A DNA stretch of 64,000 nt from NCBI GenBank assembly GCA_026122225.1, contig JANEZZ010000519.1, forward strand, positions 1,364,001 to 1,428,000. The letters run 5' to 3'. Below the pieces are notes generated by a model. That model had not been told where the DNA came from. It saw only the letters and a list, made by a program, of their open reading frames with translations, and did not search any database. Shown here one piece after another: positions 35,003-48,502 of this stretch. Position 1 is the first letter of the stretch. Each line of letters starts with the position of its first letter. This DNA comes from Heloderma charlesbogerti. Its lineage: Eukaryota; Chordata; Lepidosauria; Squamata; Helodermatidae. The position numbers were made by a program, and so were the translations under genes.

Positions 35003-35476
35003 AGAGAGAAAGAGAGAGAAGCCAAACTGAGTAGCACAGACACAGGGTTCACATTCATGCACACGCAAGCATGAATAAAAGGGTGCTCCCAACCCTGCTA
35101 CGGCAGCCAATTTGTGGTTGTGCCCAGGGCACTTTTTCGAAATGCCAAATGTGCCCACAGGCCCCAAAAGGTTGGAGGCCCCTGATTTAGATTATAAAGG
35201 CTACTATGCCATGTTGGCTCTTGCAAGCTGGAGACAGTGAGTAAGACAAAGCAACCCCCCACCTTCCTCAGGCCATTATGGGAAACCCTGGGGAATGCCC
35301 ATATGTATCAGAGCACAGCATCTGCATCACGTGGCTGGTGTATGTAGCCAGAGCCAGGACTTGGGATAGAGACTCACAGAGAGACAGTTCGGAGCTGTGG
35401 TCTCTTCTGAAGGTAGGTAGAAGCAGCAGGCGACTGAGGAGTGTGTGTTTGTTTAATTTCTGCTTTTGAATTCTAT

Positions 35477-35486
35477 GTGTGTGTGT

Positions 35487-35519
<33 letters not shown>

Positions 35520-35520
35520 G
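35477..35520. repeat. (GT)n/(GA)n microsatellite
   Basis: GTGTGTGTGTG running into a GAGAGA-rich stretch in intron 2. Confidence 0.8.
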
Positions 35521-36246
35521 CAGAGGGGAGGAGACTGCAAGCCTTGGATCCTTCCAGACCCTTAGTAAACAGCAACATCAGCTGAAAGCTAGGGCATTTC
35601 GCTGATGAAAGCTCCACAAGGCTCCATTATGTACACAATGCTTTACATGCCCCATTACCTCTCATGTTCAGAAGCAGTACACCCCTGAAACCAAATGCTG
35701 TTTGGTTTCATGAGGATGCTGTTTTCATCATGTACTGTGATCTATCCAGGGGCATCTGGCTGGCCATTCTCAGAGACAGATGGGCCTCGATTTGATTCAG
35801 CAAGACAGTTCTTACAGTATGTTCTCATAATGGGGAATCTGCACAATGGGGAAATCCATGAATTCGCTTCTTGTCTTGGACCCAGATAGACTAACATCTG
35901 TAAATGTGAATAATAGTTGTTATTTCACAGAATTGTGACGATGAATGAGAAGGCACTAGCCTTATAAATACATGGGGAAGCATGCTGGGAATTGGGTAGT
36001 GAGGGCTGTTCCCTCATTCCTGTGGGGAAAACCTCTGCAAATATTGTGGTGCTAGTAATCACTCCAGACTTGGTCCAGTTGTTATCACGCTGATATCCTT
36101 AGTTAGGAGGACAACAGTGTTTTTTGGTTAGCACCCCTTGTTCCTGTGCAAAAGTGAGTTCCCAGCTAAAGTATTTTGTCTATTGGGCTAGGGCTTCCCT
36201 ATCTACTCTTGGCACTGGGATTCTGAGTATCATCTTTGTCTTTTTA

Positions 36247-36340
36247 CAGTGCAATCCTAAACATACCTACTCAAAAGTAAATCCCATTGGGTTCAATGGG
36301 GCTTACTCCCAGGTAAGTGTGTATAGGGCTGCAGCCTGCC
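36247..36340. mobile_element. Harbinger-like MITE, family A
   Basis: Flanked by TTA on both sides (36244-36246, 36341-36343). Ends CAGTGCAATCCTAAACAT and GGGCTGCAGCC; core ATCCCATTGGGTTCAATGGG. Confidence 0.78.
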
Positions 36341-36684
36341 TTAGACGTTCTCATACATGTCTAGTCCTGGAAATTTGTGGAAATTTGAAAAGAGAACTAG
36401 TCTTGAATGAGGTAGGTTTATTGAGCAAAGATTGCAGAGGATTAAGTGAGTTTAAGGGGTGGGGGGAGGTAAATCCATCATATACAGACTCATTTAACAG
36501 AACCCAGAAAGAGTTCACATTTGTTTCTGACATAAGAAATGTAATCAGTGTCTCCTTCTGAAGTAAAAAGCAACAATGTGCAAAGTGAAATCCAATGCTT
36601 ATTTTAAGTCTGGCATTATATTAGTAAGCTGTCTTAAAATCTTATTTTGGTCTTACCAGTGAAAACTTTTCAGATGAGAAATAA

Positions 36685-36819
<135 letters not shown>

Positions 36820-37080
36820 TAGGGATAAATGTGTGGGTGGGAGGGAAAAGAATGCAGTTTAAAAATAGAGTTCCTTCTATGAACAGACCAAGCTAACTCT
36901 GGGTCTCTCATAAAAACTGCTGGGATCTTGCAGACTGAGATCGTGGTGGTGGTGGTGGTTAGGTTCTATGCCTAGACTATTCCTTGCAGTGTTTCCCTCT
37001 TGCAGGGAGTTGCATTTTGTTTTTTATGCAAGATAAGTGATATAGCCCATTCTACTATCTTAGCACTCTAATTGTGACTA

Positions 37081-38040
37081 GTTAAAACAAATAAGGATAA
37101 AACTGTAATTAAACATTCAGTGCCCTCCTTGTGAGTGCAAAGCAGAGGGGAGAGGGATTGCCTGAACCCAAGGCTTGTGCCGGCTCATTCCCAGAACACA
37201 AAGCCATGGTTTGTCTGAACTAGGCCAACATGTGAACTTTCACCCACACTCTGGCACACACCCACTTCATTCTGCTGTAGATCCACCAGTGGAAGGGGAT
37301 CTGAAACAGTGCTGGCTTAAGTTTTAGGGGTGGCTCACCAAGATCCCTTCAGTGGGCCTCATCCTCCTTGTTGCCATTGCGGCTGCCAAGGAGAGAGCTG
37401 GTAAATAAGCAGCTGATCCTTATCCTTCCTGCCATCACCACTCACATACTTACCCCTCTAGGCCAGAGGAGGAGTGAGAAAACAGATTGCAAGAGTGAAG
37501 AGAAGCAGCAGCAGGGCAGGGGGATTTCAGGGGGTCCCCTAAGAAGGCAAGGGCTTTGGCAGATGCCCAACTCTGCCAGCCCCTGATGTCCGCCTTAATC
37601 TCAAAAGTGTGAAATGTCCAAGTCTGGCCCTCCATTTTGCTGCCGCTGGCACCTTTGTGTTGTTTTTTGCAGGGAGGGAGTACAGTGAAGCAGCACGAGG
37701 AGAGTTTTAGAAACAAGGACAAGGTTTTCCATGTTGTGGAGATTTTGGGAAAAGAACTACTGGGGCCTGTTGTCTGTAGCAGAAACATTTCTCGGAGTAA
37801 TTAGTTGAACACTTGCGTGTTAAAGAAGCACAGTTTTAAAGCTTAATTGTTTGACAGTCTTAATTATAAAAGAGCAAGTGGAATGATATATCTCCTTGGG
37901 GTGGTTCTTTTCTGTTTGTTTGTATGTTTAGTGTTGTTTACTGTAATTCTGTCTCTTGTGGCTCATGAAGGAAGCACATATTGCCTCGCTGAGAGTCCTC
38001 TCAGAAAAACCCTGAGTATTGTTTCCCTTCCTGTGCATTT
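37081..38040. other. PRKAA2 intron 3, remainder
   Basis: Contains GC-richer sequence at about 37130-37620, likely an unclassified repeat (a GGTGGCTCACCAAGATCCC phrase), and no exon signal until exon 4. Confidence 0.4.
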
Positions 38041-38045
38041 TTTAG

Positions 38046-38195
<150 letters not shown>

Positions 38196-39273
38196 TGACC
38201 CCAGTAGCATTCCAGAAATGCAACTAGTTATAAGACACTTGCTGGACTGTGTCCGTGCTAACATCTTTCAAAGAACCGTGAGTCAATTTTCATCACCATT
38301 GGCAGTTTCTCTGCAAATGTAAAAGCTTCCCTGGTTGAAAACATCGGCCTAGTCCTCACCGAAGTAGTAAACCTGTAGGTGAAAGATCACATGACTGAAT
38401 GTTCCTCTATACCCCCACCCCAAAAAACATTTCCCTGATGTGTAGTTTTCTATGTACAGGGGATGTGTTTATTTCATATGGAGGAACACTGGGTCATGTG
38501 AACGCCCACCTACCATCTAGAATGGTACAGTGTAGACACAGGTTTATCAGCAAGAACCAAACACCTGACTCTCCAGGGGAGCAGGACTTTCCACTTAGGG
38601 TGTTTTCAATATCAAAATGTGTATGTAAAATAAAAATCCTTTACAAAATTATTCAAATTATTCTGGGTTTACCCCCATTAGCATTCCTTTTTTATATTCA
38701 ATCCAGTTCTGTGATTAGCTTCCTGTCATCCCACCAGGTTTCAAACAGGCTCTGTTTTTGCCTCATTTCTCTGTCTCACTGGCCACAGTCCTGCCCCTTC
38801 AAGCAGAGAGGATAGGGGACACAGGGAGTTTACATAGTACCGATGCTCATCATCATGCTAAACACACAGCAGTGTGCCAGGTCAGGCGCTGAAACACAAG
38901 GCCCTTCTCTCTCCCTTTAGGACATCCAGGAGCCTGCCCCTGTCTAGGCTTCTGTGCCCAGTGAGCTTACTCCCAACCCCTGGTGTGAGATGCAGAAGCC
39001 TGTTGAAAGATCAGGCACTGGATGCTTCAAGATATTAGCACAAAGCAGATCTTTATGGGCAACATTTGTCTTGTATAAATTATTTCTTAAGCAAGTTATG
39101 TGACGCAGTTCCGAGGATCCTTTTTTTTTTTTTAGTTTGCTATTCTGTAGCTTTCCCTTCTCGTTTCCATGCTGTGTCCCCCTATCCCCCCCGCCCTCTA
39201 TTTTTCATTTTTTGCAATATTCAGTGCTGCCTAACCAGACCTCTTAGCTTCATCTGAGTATGTCAACTTGTGA

Positions 39274-39381
<108 letters not shown>

Positions 39382-39884
39382 TAGAACCTGAAGCCAGTGG
39401 ATACTACTTTGATCAAAGACATGCTTTTGGAATTCTAATAGATGAATAGTTCATGGTCATTTACAGAATTAGATAATGTTCATATGACAGTATCCTATCC
39501 TGCTGGTTGCATAATTTAACTTTAAACAAGGAACAGTAGCATCAAAAGGAGTCAGGGCAGATGTCAGAAGTTGACCTGTGGGCAGAAACACTTCATTTCC
39601 ATTCAACTGCATGACAACATGTCCAAAGAGATCATTTCTAAGTAACAAACTCTCGAAAGAGCTGGCATGCCAAAGAATCTGTTAGGGACATTTGGAGAAT
39701 GTTGGGGAAAGAGATCAAAGGTGAGAGGTTTGGGCCATTCCAGAATGATGGACAGACTGTGAGTGAGAGCAACCAGAAGAGCAGGGAGGATGTTATCATA
39801 CTCAGGTGCTCTTCCAGCTGTCATTTTGAGTGAGAGCAACAGTTTTGTATTGCTTCCTTCTTCCTCTCCCTTTCCTAAAGGAGA

Positions 39885-40924
<1,040 letters not shown>

Positions 40925-41004
40925 ATTCTGCACAATGCTTCAAAAGTATATATTTGGAGAGACCAGGATGAGACTTCATCATATACCGCCCTGGTTATTG
41001 AAAT

Positions 41005-41647
41005 TAGGGCAATGCCCCGCTTCAGCCTAAGGCCCGAACCCTGGGGCAAAGCAGAATGCTTTGGGTCACTTTGTGCCCCTTCCAAGGTGAAGCAGAGGGG
41101 GCATGAAGTGACCCAGAGCGCGTCGGGGGATCACCAAAGCGCTCGGTGCACTTCGGAGCTTTGGCCCCCGGCCGAGCCTCCCCCGCGCCTCCAGGACCTT
41201 ACCTTAGCTGCCTTCTACGCCGTCGCCAAACCGCCGCCTTCTCCGCTGCTGTGCCACCCCCACCTTCTCTGCTGCCACCGCCACTGTGGAAGTTCCAGGA
41301 AGATGCCATTTTAAAAATGGCGACTCCCTGCAAGAAGAGTCGCTGTGTGTCCAGGCCTCAGGAGGTGATGGCAGCAGGCAGCAATGGCGAAGACGGCAGC
41401 AGCGGCAAAGACAACAGCGGTGACGGAGAAGGTTACGGCTGCTGAGGCAGCAGAGGAAGCGGCGGACCAGGTAAGGACCTGGGGGGTTGCGGGGGGACCC
41501 GAAGTGGGGTTCACCATCTGAACCCTGCTTCGGGTTCGGGGCCGAGGTGGGTTGGGGGCCCCCGAATCTGTCCAAGCCGGATTGGGCCCGCCTTGGAAGC
41601 CACGAAGCAGCTTCCAAGTTGGATTGGGGGGTCCTTGCACAGCCCTA
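41005..41647. mobile_element. hAT-like non-autonomous GC-rich element
   Basis: 643 bp with ends TAGGGCAATGC and GCACAGCCCTA, flanked by a perfect 8-bp duplication ATTGAAAT (40997-41004, 41648-41655). GC-rich interior. CCAGGACCTTACCTTAGC (about 41190) is mirrored by GACCAGGTAAGGACCTGG (about 41464), giving an internal foldback. There is also GCCATTTTAAAAATGGC at 41306-41322. Lies in PRKAA2 intron 6. Open frames inside are GC artefacts. Confidence 0.85.
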
Positions 41648-42140
41648 ATTGAAATACAAGTGCAGGTGCCTTTTAAGAACAGTGGCCAGAGTCCTTAAGC
41701 TAAGAAGTGCCTATCAAAATCTTGGTATGGCCCAGAGCTACAACTGACCATACCTTTACTTGTATTTCTTTTCTCTTGTGCTTCCAGCTCATCTCAGGAT
41801 CATCCTAGGGATGCCATATCCGGAAGGCCTTCAGTCTCTATTATCCTGAGTGCAGTTTGTGGCTGGAACACGTGGTTGAGATTGAGGAGAAGGAGTAATG
41901 TTTTGTATGCCCTACAACACACGTTCCCTGTTAATGAACCCTGCTCCTGTCAAGCTTAGTTCTTCCTGTTAAAAAATAGCTTCTTTTAATCCTGCTAAAT
42001 TCTTGGCCTCCATAGCTACTCTCCAGAAGTTTATCAGCAACAATACTGAGTCAGGCCGGTTGACATTATCATTCAACATGTTATCTTTCATGGTGAATCA
42101 GATTTAGGCTGTTGGCAAATATAGTATTATTATTCATTAG

Positions 42141-42908
<768 letters not shown>

Positions 42909-42942
42909 TGACGTTACCTAGTGCCCCAAAGACAGCAAAATG

Positions 42943-43172
42943 GAGAGCCAGTGTACTGCAGTGGTTAGAGTGTTGTACTGGCAATCTGGAAATCCAGGTT
43001 CTATCTGGTTGGCCATGAAGCTCCCTGGGTGACCATGGGCCAGTCACTGACTCTCATCCTAACCTACCTGACAGGGTTGTTGTGAGGATAAAATGGAGAG
43101 GAGGAGGATCATGTAAGCTGCCTTGGGTTCTTTGCAAGAGAAAAAAGGCAGGATATAAATATAATAAGGAAG
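42943..43172 (+). mobile_element. Sauria (ACA)-type SINE
   Basis: AGAGCCAGTGTACTGCAGTGG head, GGGTGACCATGGGCCAGTCA and TTGTTGTGAGGATAAAATGG body, GGCAGGATATAAATATAATAA tail. Intron 7 of PRKAA2. Confidence 0.88.
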
Positions 43173-43478
43173 GAAGCCAGGTGAGCCTCCCTAGGAAGAG
43201 AGGGAAGTGATGCTCCCTCCCCAGTCACTATCTGACTCATTTCAGACTTGGAGGAGGACTCAGAGGGTTTGCTGTGATACAGGTTTCTGTTGGTGCCAAA
43301 AACTGGGGTCAAAGGAGTTGTTTAGTGTGTTGGGACTCAGACCCACCTCTGCCTTGTACTCAGTCTTTTGGTCAGGTTACTTGTCTTTTGCCATGCCTCC
43401 CATTGCAGCCATTTTCTGGTGGTGCCCAGTACAGATTCTCAAATGGGTAAATGTGCTTATGGCCCAAAAAAGGTTACC

Positions 43479-43604
43479 ATAGAATCATAGACTCATAGAG
43501 TTGGAAGGGACCATTTAAGCCATTGAATCCAAACCCCAGCCCGGTGCAGGAATCCCATTTAAAGAATCCCTGACAGATGGCTATCCAGATGGCTGCCTAC
43601 CCCT
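43479..43604 (-). mobile_element. CR1 LINE 3' fragment
   Basis: Minus-strand CR1 end: ATAGAATCATAGACTCATAG, GTTGGAAGGGACC, TCCCTGACAGATGGC. Confidence 0.85.
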
Positions 43605-43642
43605 GGTATAGAGCTTTAAATGCAACTAGATTAGCAGCTGTC

Positions 43643-43752
43643 CCCAACCTGGCCTCATCCAGAGGTGTTGTTCTGAAACTCCCATTATGCCCAGCCTGGC
43701 TGGGCATGATGAGAGTTGTAGTCTAACACCTCTGGATGGGACCAGTAGGGGA
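43643..43752. repeat. Palindromic MITE, family C-like
   Basis: CATCCAGAGGTGTT pairs with ACACCTCTGGATG around AACTCCCATTATGCCC / GGGCATGATGAGAGTT. Confidence 0.65.
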
Positions 43753-44207
43753 AGGCTGTATCTTCTAACTAAGTGCCATGATAGCATTCAGAGGGTCTAA
43801 TTGTAATAATAATTTGTGAAATACTTTCACATCACCCTCTTAGAATGTTAACTGTGATTAAATACTGTCTATTTTTAATTACTGATAACGTTTTCTTTTT
43901 TAATCTAGCTAAGCTTGAGGATGGGGAGAATTCTGCCTTGCACAGCTGTTGGGATAAGTGGGTGCTCTTCAGATTTCTAATTTTAGTAGCTAATTCCCTT
44001 CTAGGTAACTAATCTTCCTGAAAGCCCCTAAGAAAATACATTTGTCTATAATGCATGCATGGTTTCAAGGAATCATGTGGCCCCATAAAACTATGCAATA
44101 TTCCTCTTTTAAATCTATCTTAAATAATGTGGTACTTTCTGGCTCAGTCTTCTTTTTAACACGGGTTAGCTGCTAGTTTGCACAGTTATTGCACTATATA
44201 TTACAGG

Positions 44208-44300
44208 CTGAGGCTGCAAGCTTATATGCACTTACCTGAGAGTAAGTCTCACTGAACTCAGTAGGACATACTACTGAGTAGACACATACAGAATTGTCAT
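44208..44300. repeat. Family A MITE, inverted copy
   Basis: GCACTTACCTGAGAGTAAGTC, CACTGAACTCAGTAGGAC, ACTGAGTAGACACATAC. Confidence 0.6.
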
Positions 44301-44769
44301 TCCTGGTGACATTCCTAATGTCTTTCATTTATTACCACATTGGGGGCTGAACTTGGACTTAGCCCTAAGGGATTTACTGGCAAGTTCTTCAGTTGCCCTC
44401 CTGGTTTTTTAGAGCTAGCTGATCATGGGCAATAATGACTGTAGACCCAGTAGCAGATTCATTTTCTTCTGTTCTTCTGATTTGCCTTCAAGTTCTCAGT
44501 AAGGAATGGGAGTGCGTATTCTCTACTGCCTTGCTTATTGGCAAATTTTGCATTTGTTAGATGTGTTTACTGAAAACAACTGATTAAATATATATGCCTC
44601 TTACCAATTCTGCTTGCTTTATTTTGATTTTTCTCTGCCATTTGAGTTTTTGTTTTGTTATTGTTTTTATTGCATTTTGTTGGGGTTTGTATGCATTTGT
44701 GTCTGTTAACTGTTTTGAAAGTGGCTGAAACAGAGAAGATGGTATTGGTGTTTTAAAATAAATAAATAC

Positions 44770-44862
44770 ACAGTGCAGTCCTGTGCTTGTTCACTTGCAA
44801 GTAAGCTCCATTATATTCAGTGGGGATAACTCCCGGTTAAGTGTGTGTAGGATTGCAGCCAA
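44770..44862. repeat. Family A MITE copy
   Basis: CAGTGCAGTCCTGTGC, core CTCCATTATATTCAGTGGGG, end GTAGGATTGCAGCC. Confidence 0.6.
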
Positions 44863-45457
44863 AATCCTGTATCAAAATCCCTGCCAAGAATAGAGAATTC
44901 TATGACCTACATTCATTTTGAAAATGAAGCCAATTTGGATATATTTGCTTATTTGAAATAATTGAATAATTTGCTTATTGGGAATAATTCTTCTAGTCAT
45001 ATAGGTGGGCAAAGAGCTATCTAGGTTGCGAAAGCCCTGGCCCCTAATTATAGGAAATTCTGTTCTGCTGTCTCAGACATTAACTTCCTTCACTGCCTTA
45101 AGGGCTAGAAACTTGCTGATTTTAAAAAATGAAAGCAGAGATAGGATGGTTTTGTTTTTTTTCTGGGGCCTCTGTCAATTTCTGCACGGTTGGCTGGCTT
45201 CTGGACTAACACACAGTCCTTCTTGTTAAGTCATCCCATTGTACGAAGCGTGTAATTATCTCACATGGTTGAAATAGCAGGACTGAGACTGCTGCTTTAG
45301 TAACCTGACTCCTGTAATGAAAAAGATAATTTGAATGATGATGGAAGGAGTGAGCAAAGATCCATACAGAATGTTCAGGGGGAAAAGATGAAAACAGAGG
45401 AAAGGATTGGGAGGCAGAAGAGAGTGACTGAGGGTCCAGTTATACATTCCTTTAAAG

Positions 45458-45791
45458 CAGGAGTGCACAGCTTGTTCCCCCCCACTCAGGCCTTTACTGC
45501 CCTCCTTGCCAAGGATGCCCTGACCCCACCCCTGCCACCACATTCCTCACCAGCTGTATTCTCCACTCCCTCCCCCAGAGATCCTCATATAGATTACTCT
45601 TTTCCCACTGCTGTCTGCAGCAAGGGAAAGAGCAATCTATATCAGCGTCACAGAGGGAGGGGCTGAAGAAAAGCCTCTATTCCATCCCCCAGAGATCTTC
45701 ATAGAGATTGCTGAGGTATGTGTGTGTCAGCTTCCATCCCCGAGCCAGTATCACTTGCGGCCCGCAGCACTGAAAAGCTTGTGCACCCCTG
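45458..45791. mobile_element. hAT-like non-autonomous element
   Basis: 334 bp, ends CAGGAGTGCACAGCTTG and AAGCTTGTGCACCCCTG, flanked by a perfect 8-bp duplication CTTTAAAG (45450-45457, 45792-45799). Intron 7 of PRKAA2. Confidence 0.9.
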
Positions 45792-46782
45792 CTTTAAAGA
45801 GATATAGCTAGCAGCTATATCTTTTTAAGAAATCTCCTTTACTTAAACATAACTATGGGAGGTCTGATCTAGATTGGGACCCTAGCATGGGGAGGAGCCC
45901 CTTAACCCCACCCCCACCCTACTCTGGTCCTGATCCAGATTGGGATCCCTGTGCCTGCAATTTGCATTCCAAAGACAATTGTGGAGGCCTGAACCAGATT
46001 GAGGATGCAGCAGGGACAAAGGATTAAAGCACCCCTACCCCCCACTCAACCTAGGATGCCAGTCCATGCCGGGTCCCCACACATATTTCTGAGTGAAGAG
46101 GGGGGGAAAGTAATTGCTGCTAATTGCATCTTTAAAGTAACCTGTAGTAGATTGACCCAGGCGCCTACTCTTGTTACAAGTCTGCGCTTTTCTTTGTGAG
46201 GCTTTCCAACACCTTGAGAAGCTCTAAATTAAGAGCTAGCATATGAGACTGTAGCTCAGCCTTTCCCAGCCTGGTGCCCTCCAGATGGCACCCAGTTGGG
46301 AAACTGGCGTAGCTTTTCTCCAGAAAGAGTCAACACATTTATTGCCACCACCTCTGTTTGGCTCATGGCAGCACATCTTCCGGTCCTTCTCATGACGTGT
46401 GAAGAATTTATGCCTATGTCTGCTTGCAAGTTGGACCATGGTATGCCAGGAAGAGTGGGAGTAACTTGGTTTACCCATGACTCATTAGGAGCAGGCATAA
46501 CTATGCATTTCCCTATGCTTGTAACATGAAGTGCTTGTGAAAATGAAATACAAACCATGAGAATGAGGCCTTAATCATATTTGGACATTTTCAATAGGAA
46601 ATCTGCCTCCACCCCAACCCCCACCCCTGGTCCATGAGTTGGGGGAATGTCTGTAAAGGGGAACCTGCTGTATGCACCCCTGCCCCCATTACTGGGGTGA
46701 GGACCCAGGAGTGAGATCAGTGGATGTGGCCCTCCTGTCCACATGACTACCACCAAACTTGAATAGGGTTTGGACTATTTGG

Positions 46783-46840
46783 GGGTCGGACTCGATGGCC
46801 TTGTAGGCCCCTTCCAACCCTGCTATTCCATGATTCTATG
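46783..46840 (+). mobile_element. CR1 LINE 3' end, short
   Basis: GACTCGATGGCCTTGTAGGC, CCCTTCCAACCCTGCTATTC, CATGATTCTATG. Confidence 0.88.
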
Positions 46841-47355
46841 GCTAGTTTTCTTAATTCTTCTCTGTTCATCCTGATTTTTCTACCTACAGGGTATTGATGT
46901 AATATCACATATCAGCTAGTCCCAATTAATATTTTAGAATGTTGTGTACCATTTGGCTTGTCTGAAGACTAATGGTTAGGGCCAATTATTATTTCGGTAT
47001 AGGCCAATTTAAAATTCCATGTGTATATGGACTTGCAAAGTGCGAACGATTATCTTGCAAATGAGCCTGCCATTATGTTGGAGGGGGATTCTATCCACTG
47101 AGCAGGAGTAATGGTTCATCACAAAACAAGAGGTAAGTGCTATCTGGGTTGGCTACATTTTGTCCTAGTCTGTAAAGCTGTATCAGCGTGGCATAGGTAA
47201 AAGAAAATGTTGATGACCAGGAAATTGAAAGGGTTAATGTCAAAAATACTTGTATAACAAGCATCTCCAGGAAGGATATATTTTTTCTGAAGTGTTTTGG
47301 AAAATCATATTTATTATTTTTCTTAAATTAGATCACTGAGATTATTTTGGCCAGA

Positions 47356-47525
47356 TACGGTGCAATCCTATTTCAAAAGTAAGTTCCCTTGAGTTCTATG
47401 GGATTTACTCCCAGGTAAGTGTGGATTGGATTGTAGGCTCAGGCTGCACTCCTAAACACACTTTCCTGAGAATAAGTCCCATTGAATTCAATGGGGTTTA
47501 CTTTTGAGGATACATGCAGCGTTAG
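47356..47525. repeat. Two adjacent family A MITE copies
   Basis: 47356-47440 (GGTGCAATCCTAT ... GGATTGTAGGC) and 47441-47525 (CTGCACTCCTAAACAC ... ATACATGCAGC), both with a CCCxTTGAxTTCxATGGG-type core. They end about 110 bases before PRKAA2 exon 8. Confidence 0.6.
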
Positions 47526-47636
47526 CCCTTTTTTTTAAGCAAAATTGTTTTCTTGAAATATGGAATTGCAAAGAATAAATTTAAAAATTCCAATGCCATA
47601 ATTCCATTTTCACTGAACGACAATTACATGTTTTAG

Positions 47637-47801
<165 letters not shown>

Positions 47802-48266
47802 TGAAGGACGATTTTTAAAAAACACAACAATGCCACTCTCATGCCTCTTCCACACATTTTATTTTTAATTTACTTTGTGATATCTCTAGCCAGTATCCTT
47901 GCAATACTACTTTAGAGCACGATCCTATACATGTCTACCAAGAAGTAAGTGCCATGGAGTGCTAGAAGGAACATCAGAAGGCCAGGACCACGGGTGGGGC
48001 CAAGACTAGCATGGGGAAGGCTTGCACTGTGGCTTCTTGCCAGAAACTTCTGACATTACTCAAGAGACACGAGAGGCAGCTCTCCAGAAGCAGCTCCAGC
48101 TTCACAAAGAGAAGGAGCCCTAAAAATAACAACCCATCTTGGTTTCCTCCCTTAAACCACGCTTTCGAAGGACAGGGTGCTGCCAGCACAGGAGCATGAG
48201 GGGAACTTGGCCCTAATGCCAGTCAGAGCAGATAGCGTCAGTTCATTTCCTGTTTGTGCTTTTCAG

Positions 48267-48502
48267 ATGATGTCACGGAGCAAAGGTCAGGCTCCTCCAC
48301 GCCTCAGCGTTCGTGCTCCGCAGCGCGCTTGCACCGACAAAGACTCAGCTTGGATTCTGCCACTGTGGATTGCCAGTTGCTCCCTGGGTCTCTCATTGGC
48401 TCCTTGACTGGGAGCATGTGCTCTGTCATGCCGCGTCTCGGTAGCCACACCATGGATTTCTTTGAAATGTGTGCCAGTCTCATCATGGCTCTTGCTCGCT
48501 GA
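48267..48502 (+). CDS. PRKAA2: PRKAA2 coding exon 9 (C-terminus, stop)
   Basis: Encodes residues 475-552 and a TGA stop at 48500-48502. It holds the Ser/Thr-rich ST-stretch, with RSCS at residues 489-492 (Ser492 aligns with the inhibitory Ser491 of mammalian alpha-2), then the conserved end SHTMDFFEMCASLIMALAR, which includes the nuclear-export-like and beta-contact tail. The Ser-Ser of mammalian RPRSSFDS reads RQRLSLDS here. The acceptor is TGCTTTTCAG. Confidence 0.96.

Noticed and set aside
34622..35167. Minus-strand open frame of 181 codons rich in Ser and Leu
   Set aside because: It is a translation of the polypurine minisatellite; the amino-acid pattern follows the repeat unit and there is no gene context.
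41146..41640. Ala/Pro-rich open frames in PRKAA2 intron 6
   Set aside because: They lie inside a GC-rich hAT-like element with a perfect target duplication and are composition artefacts.
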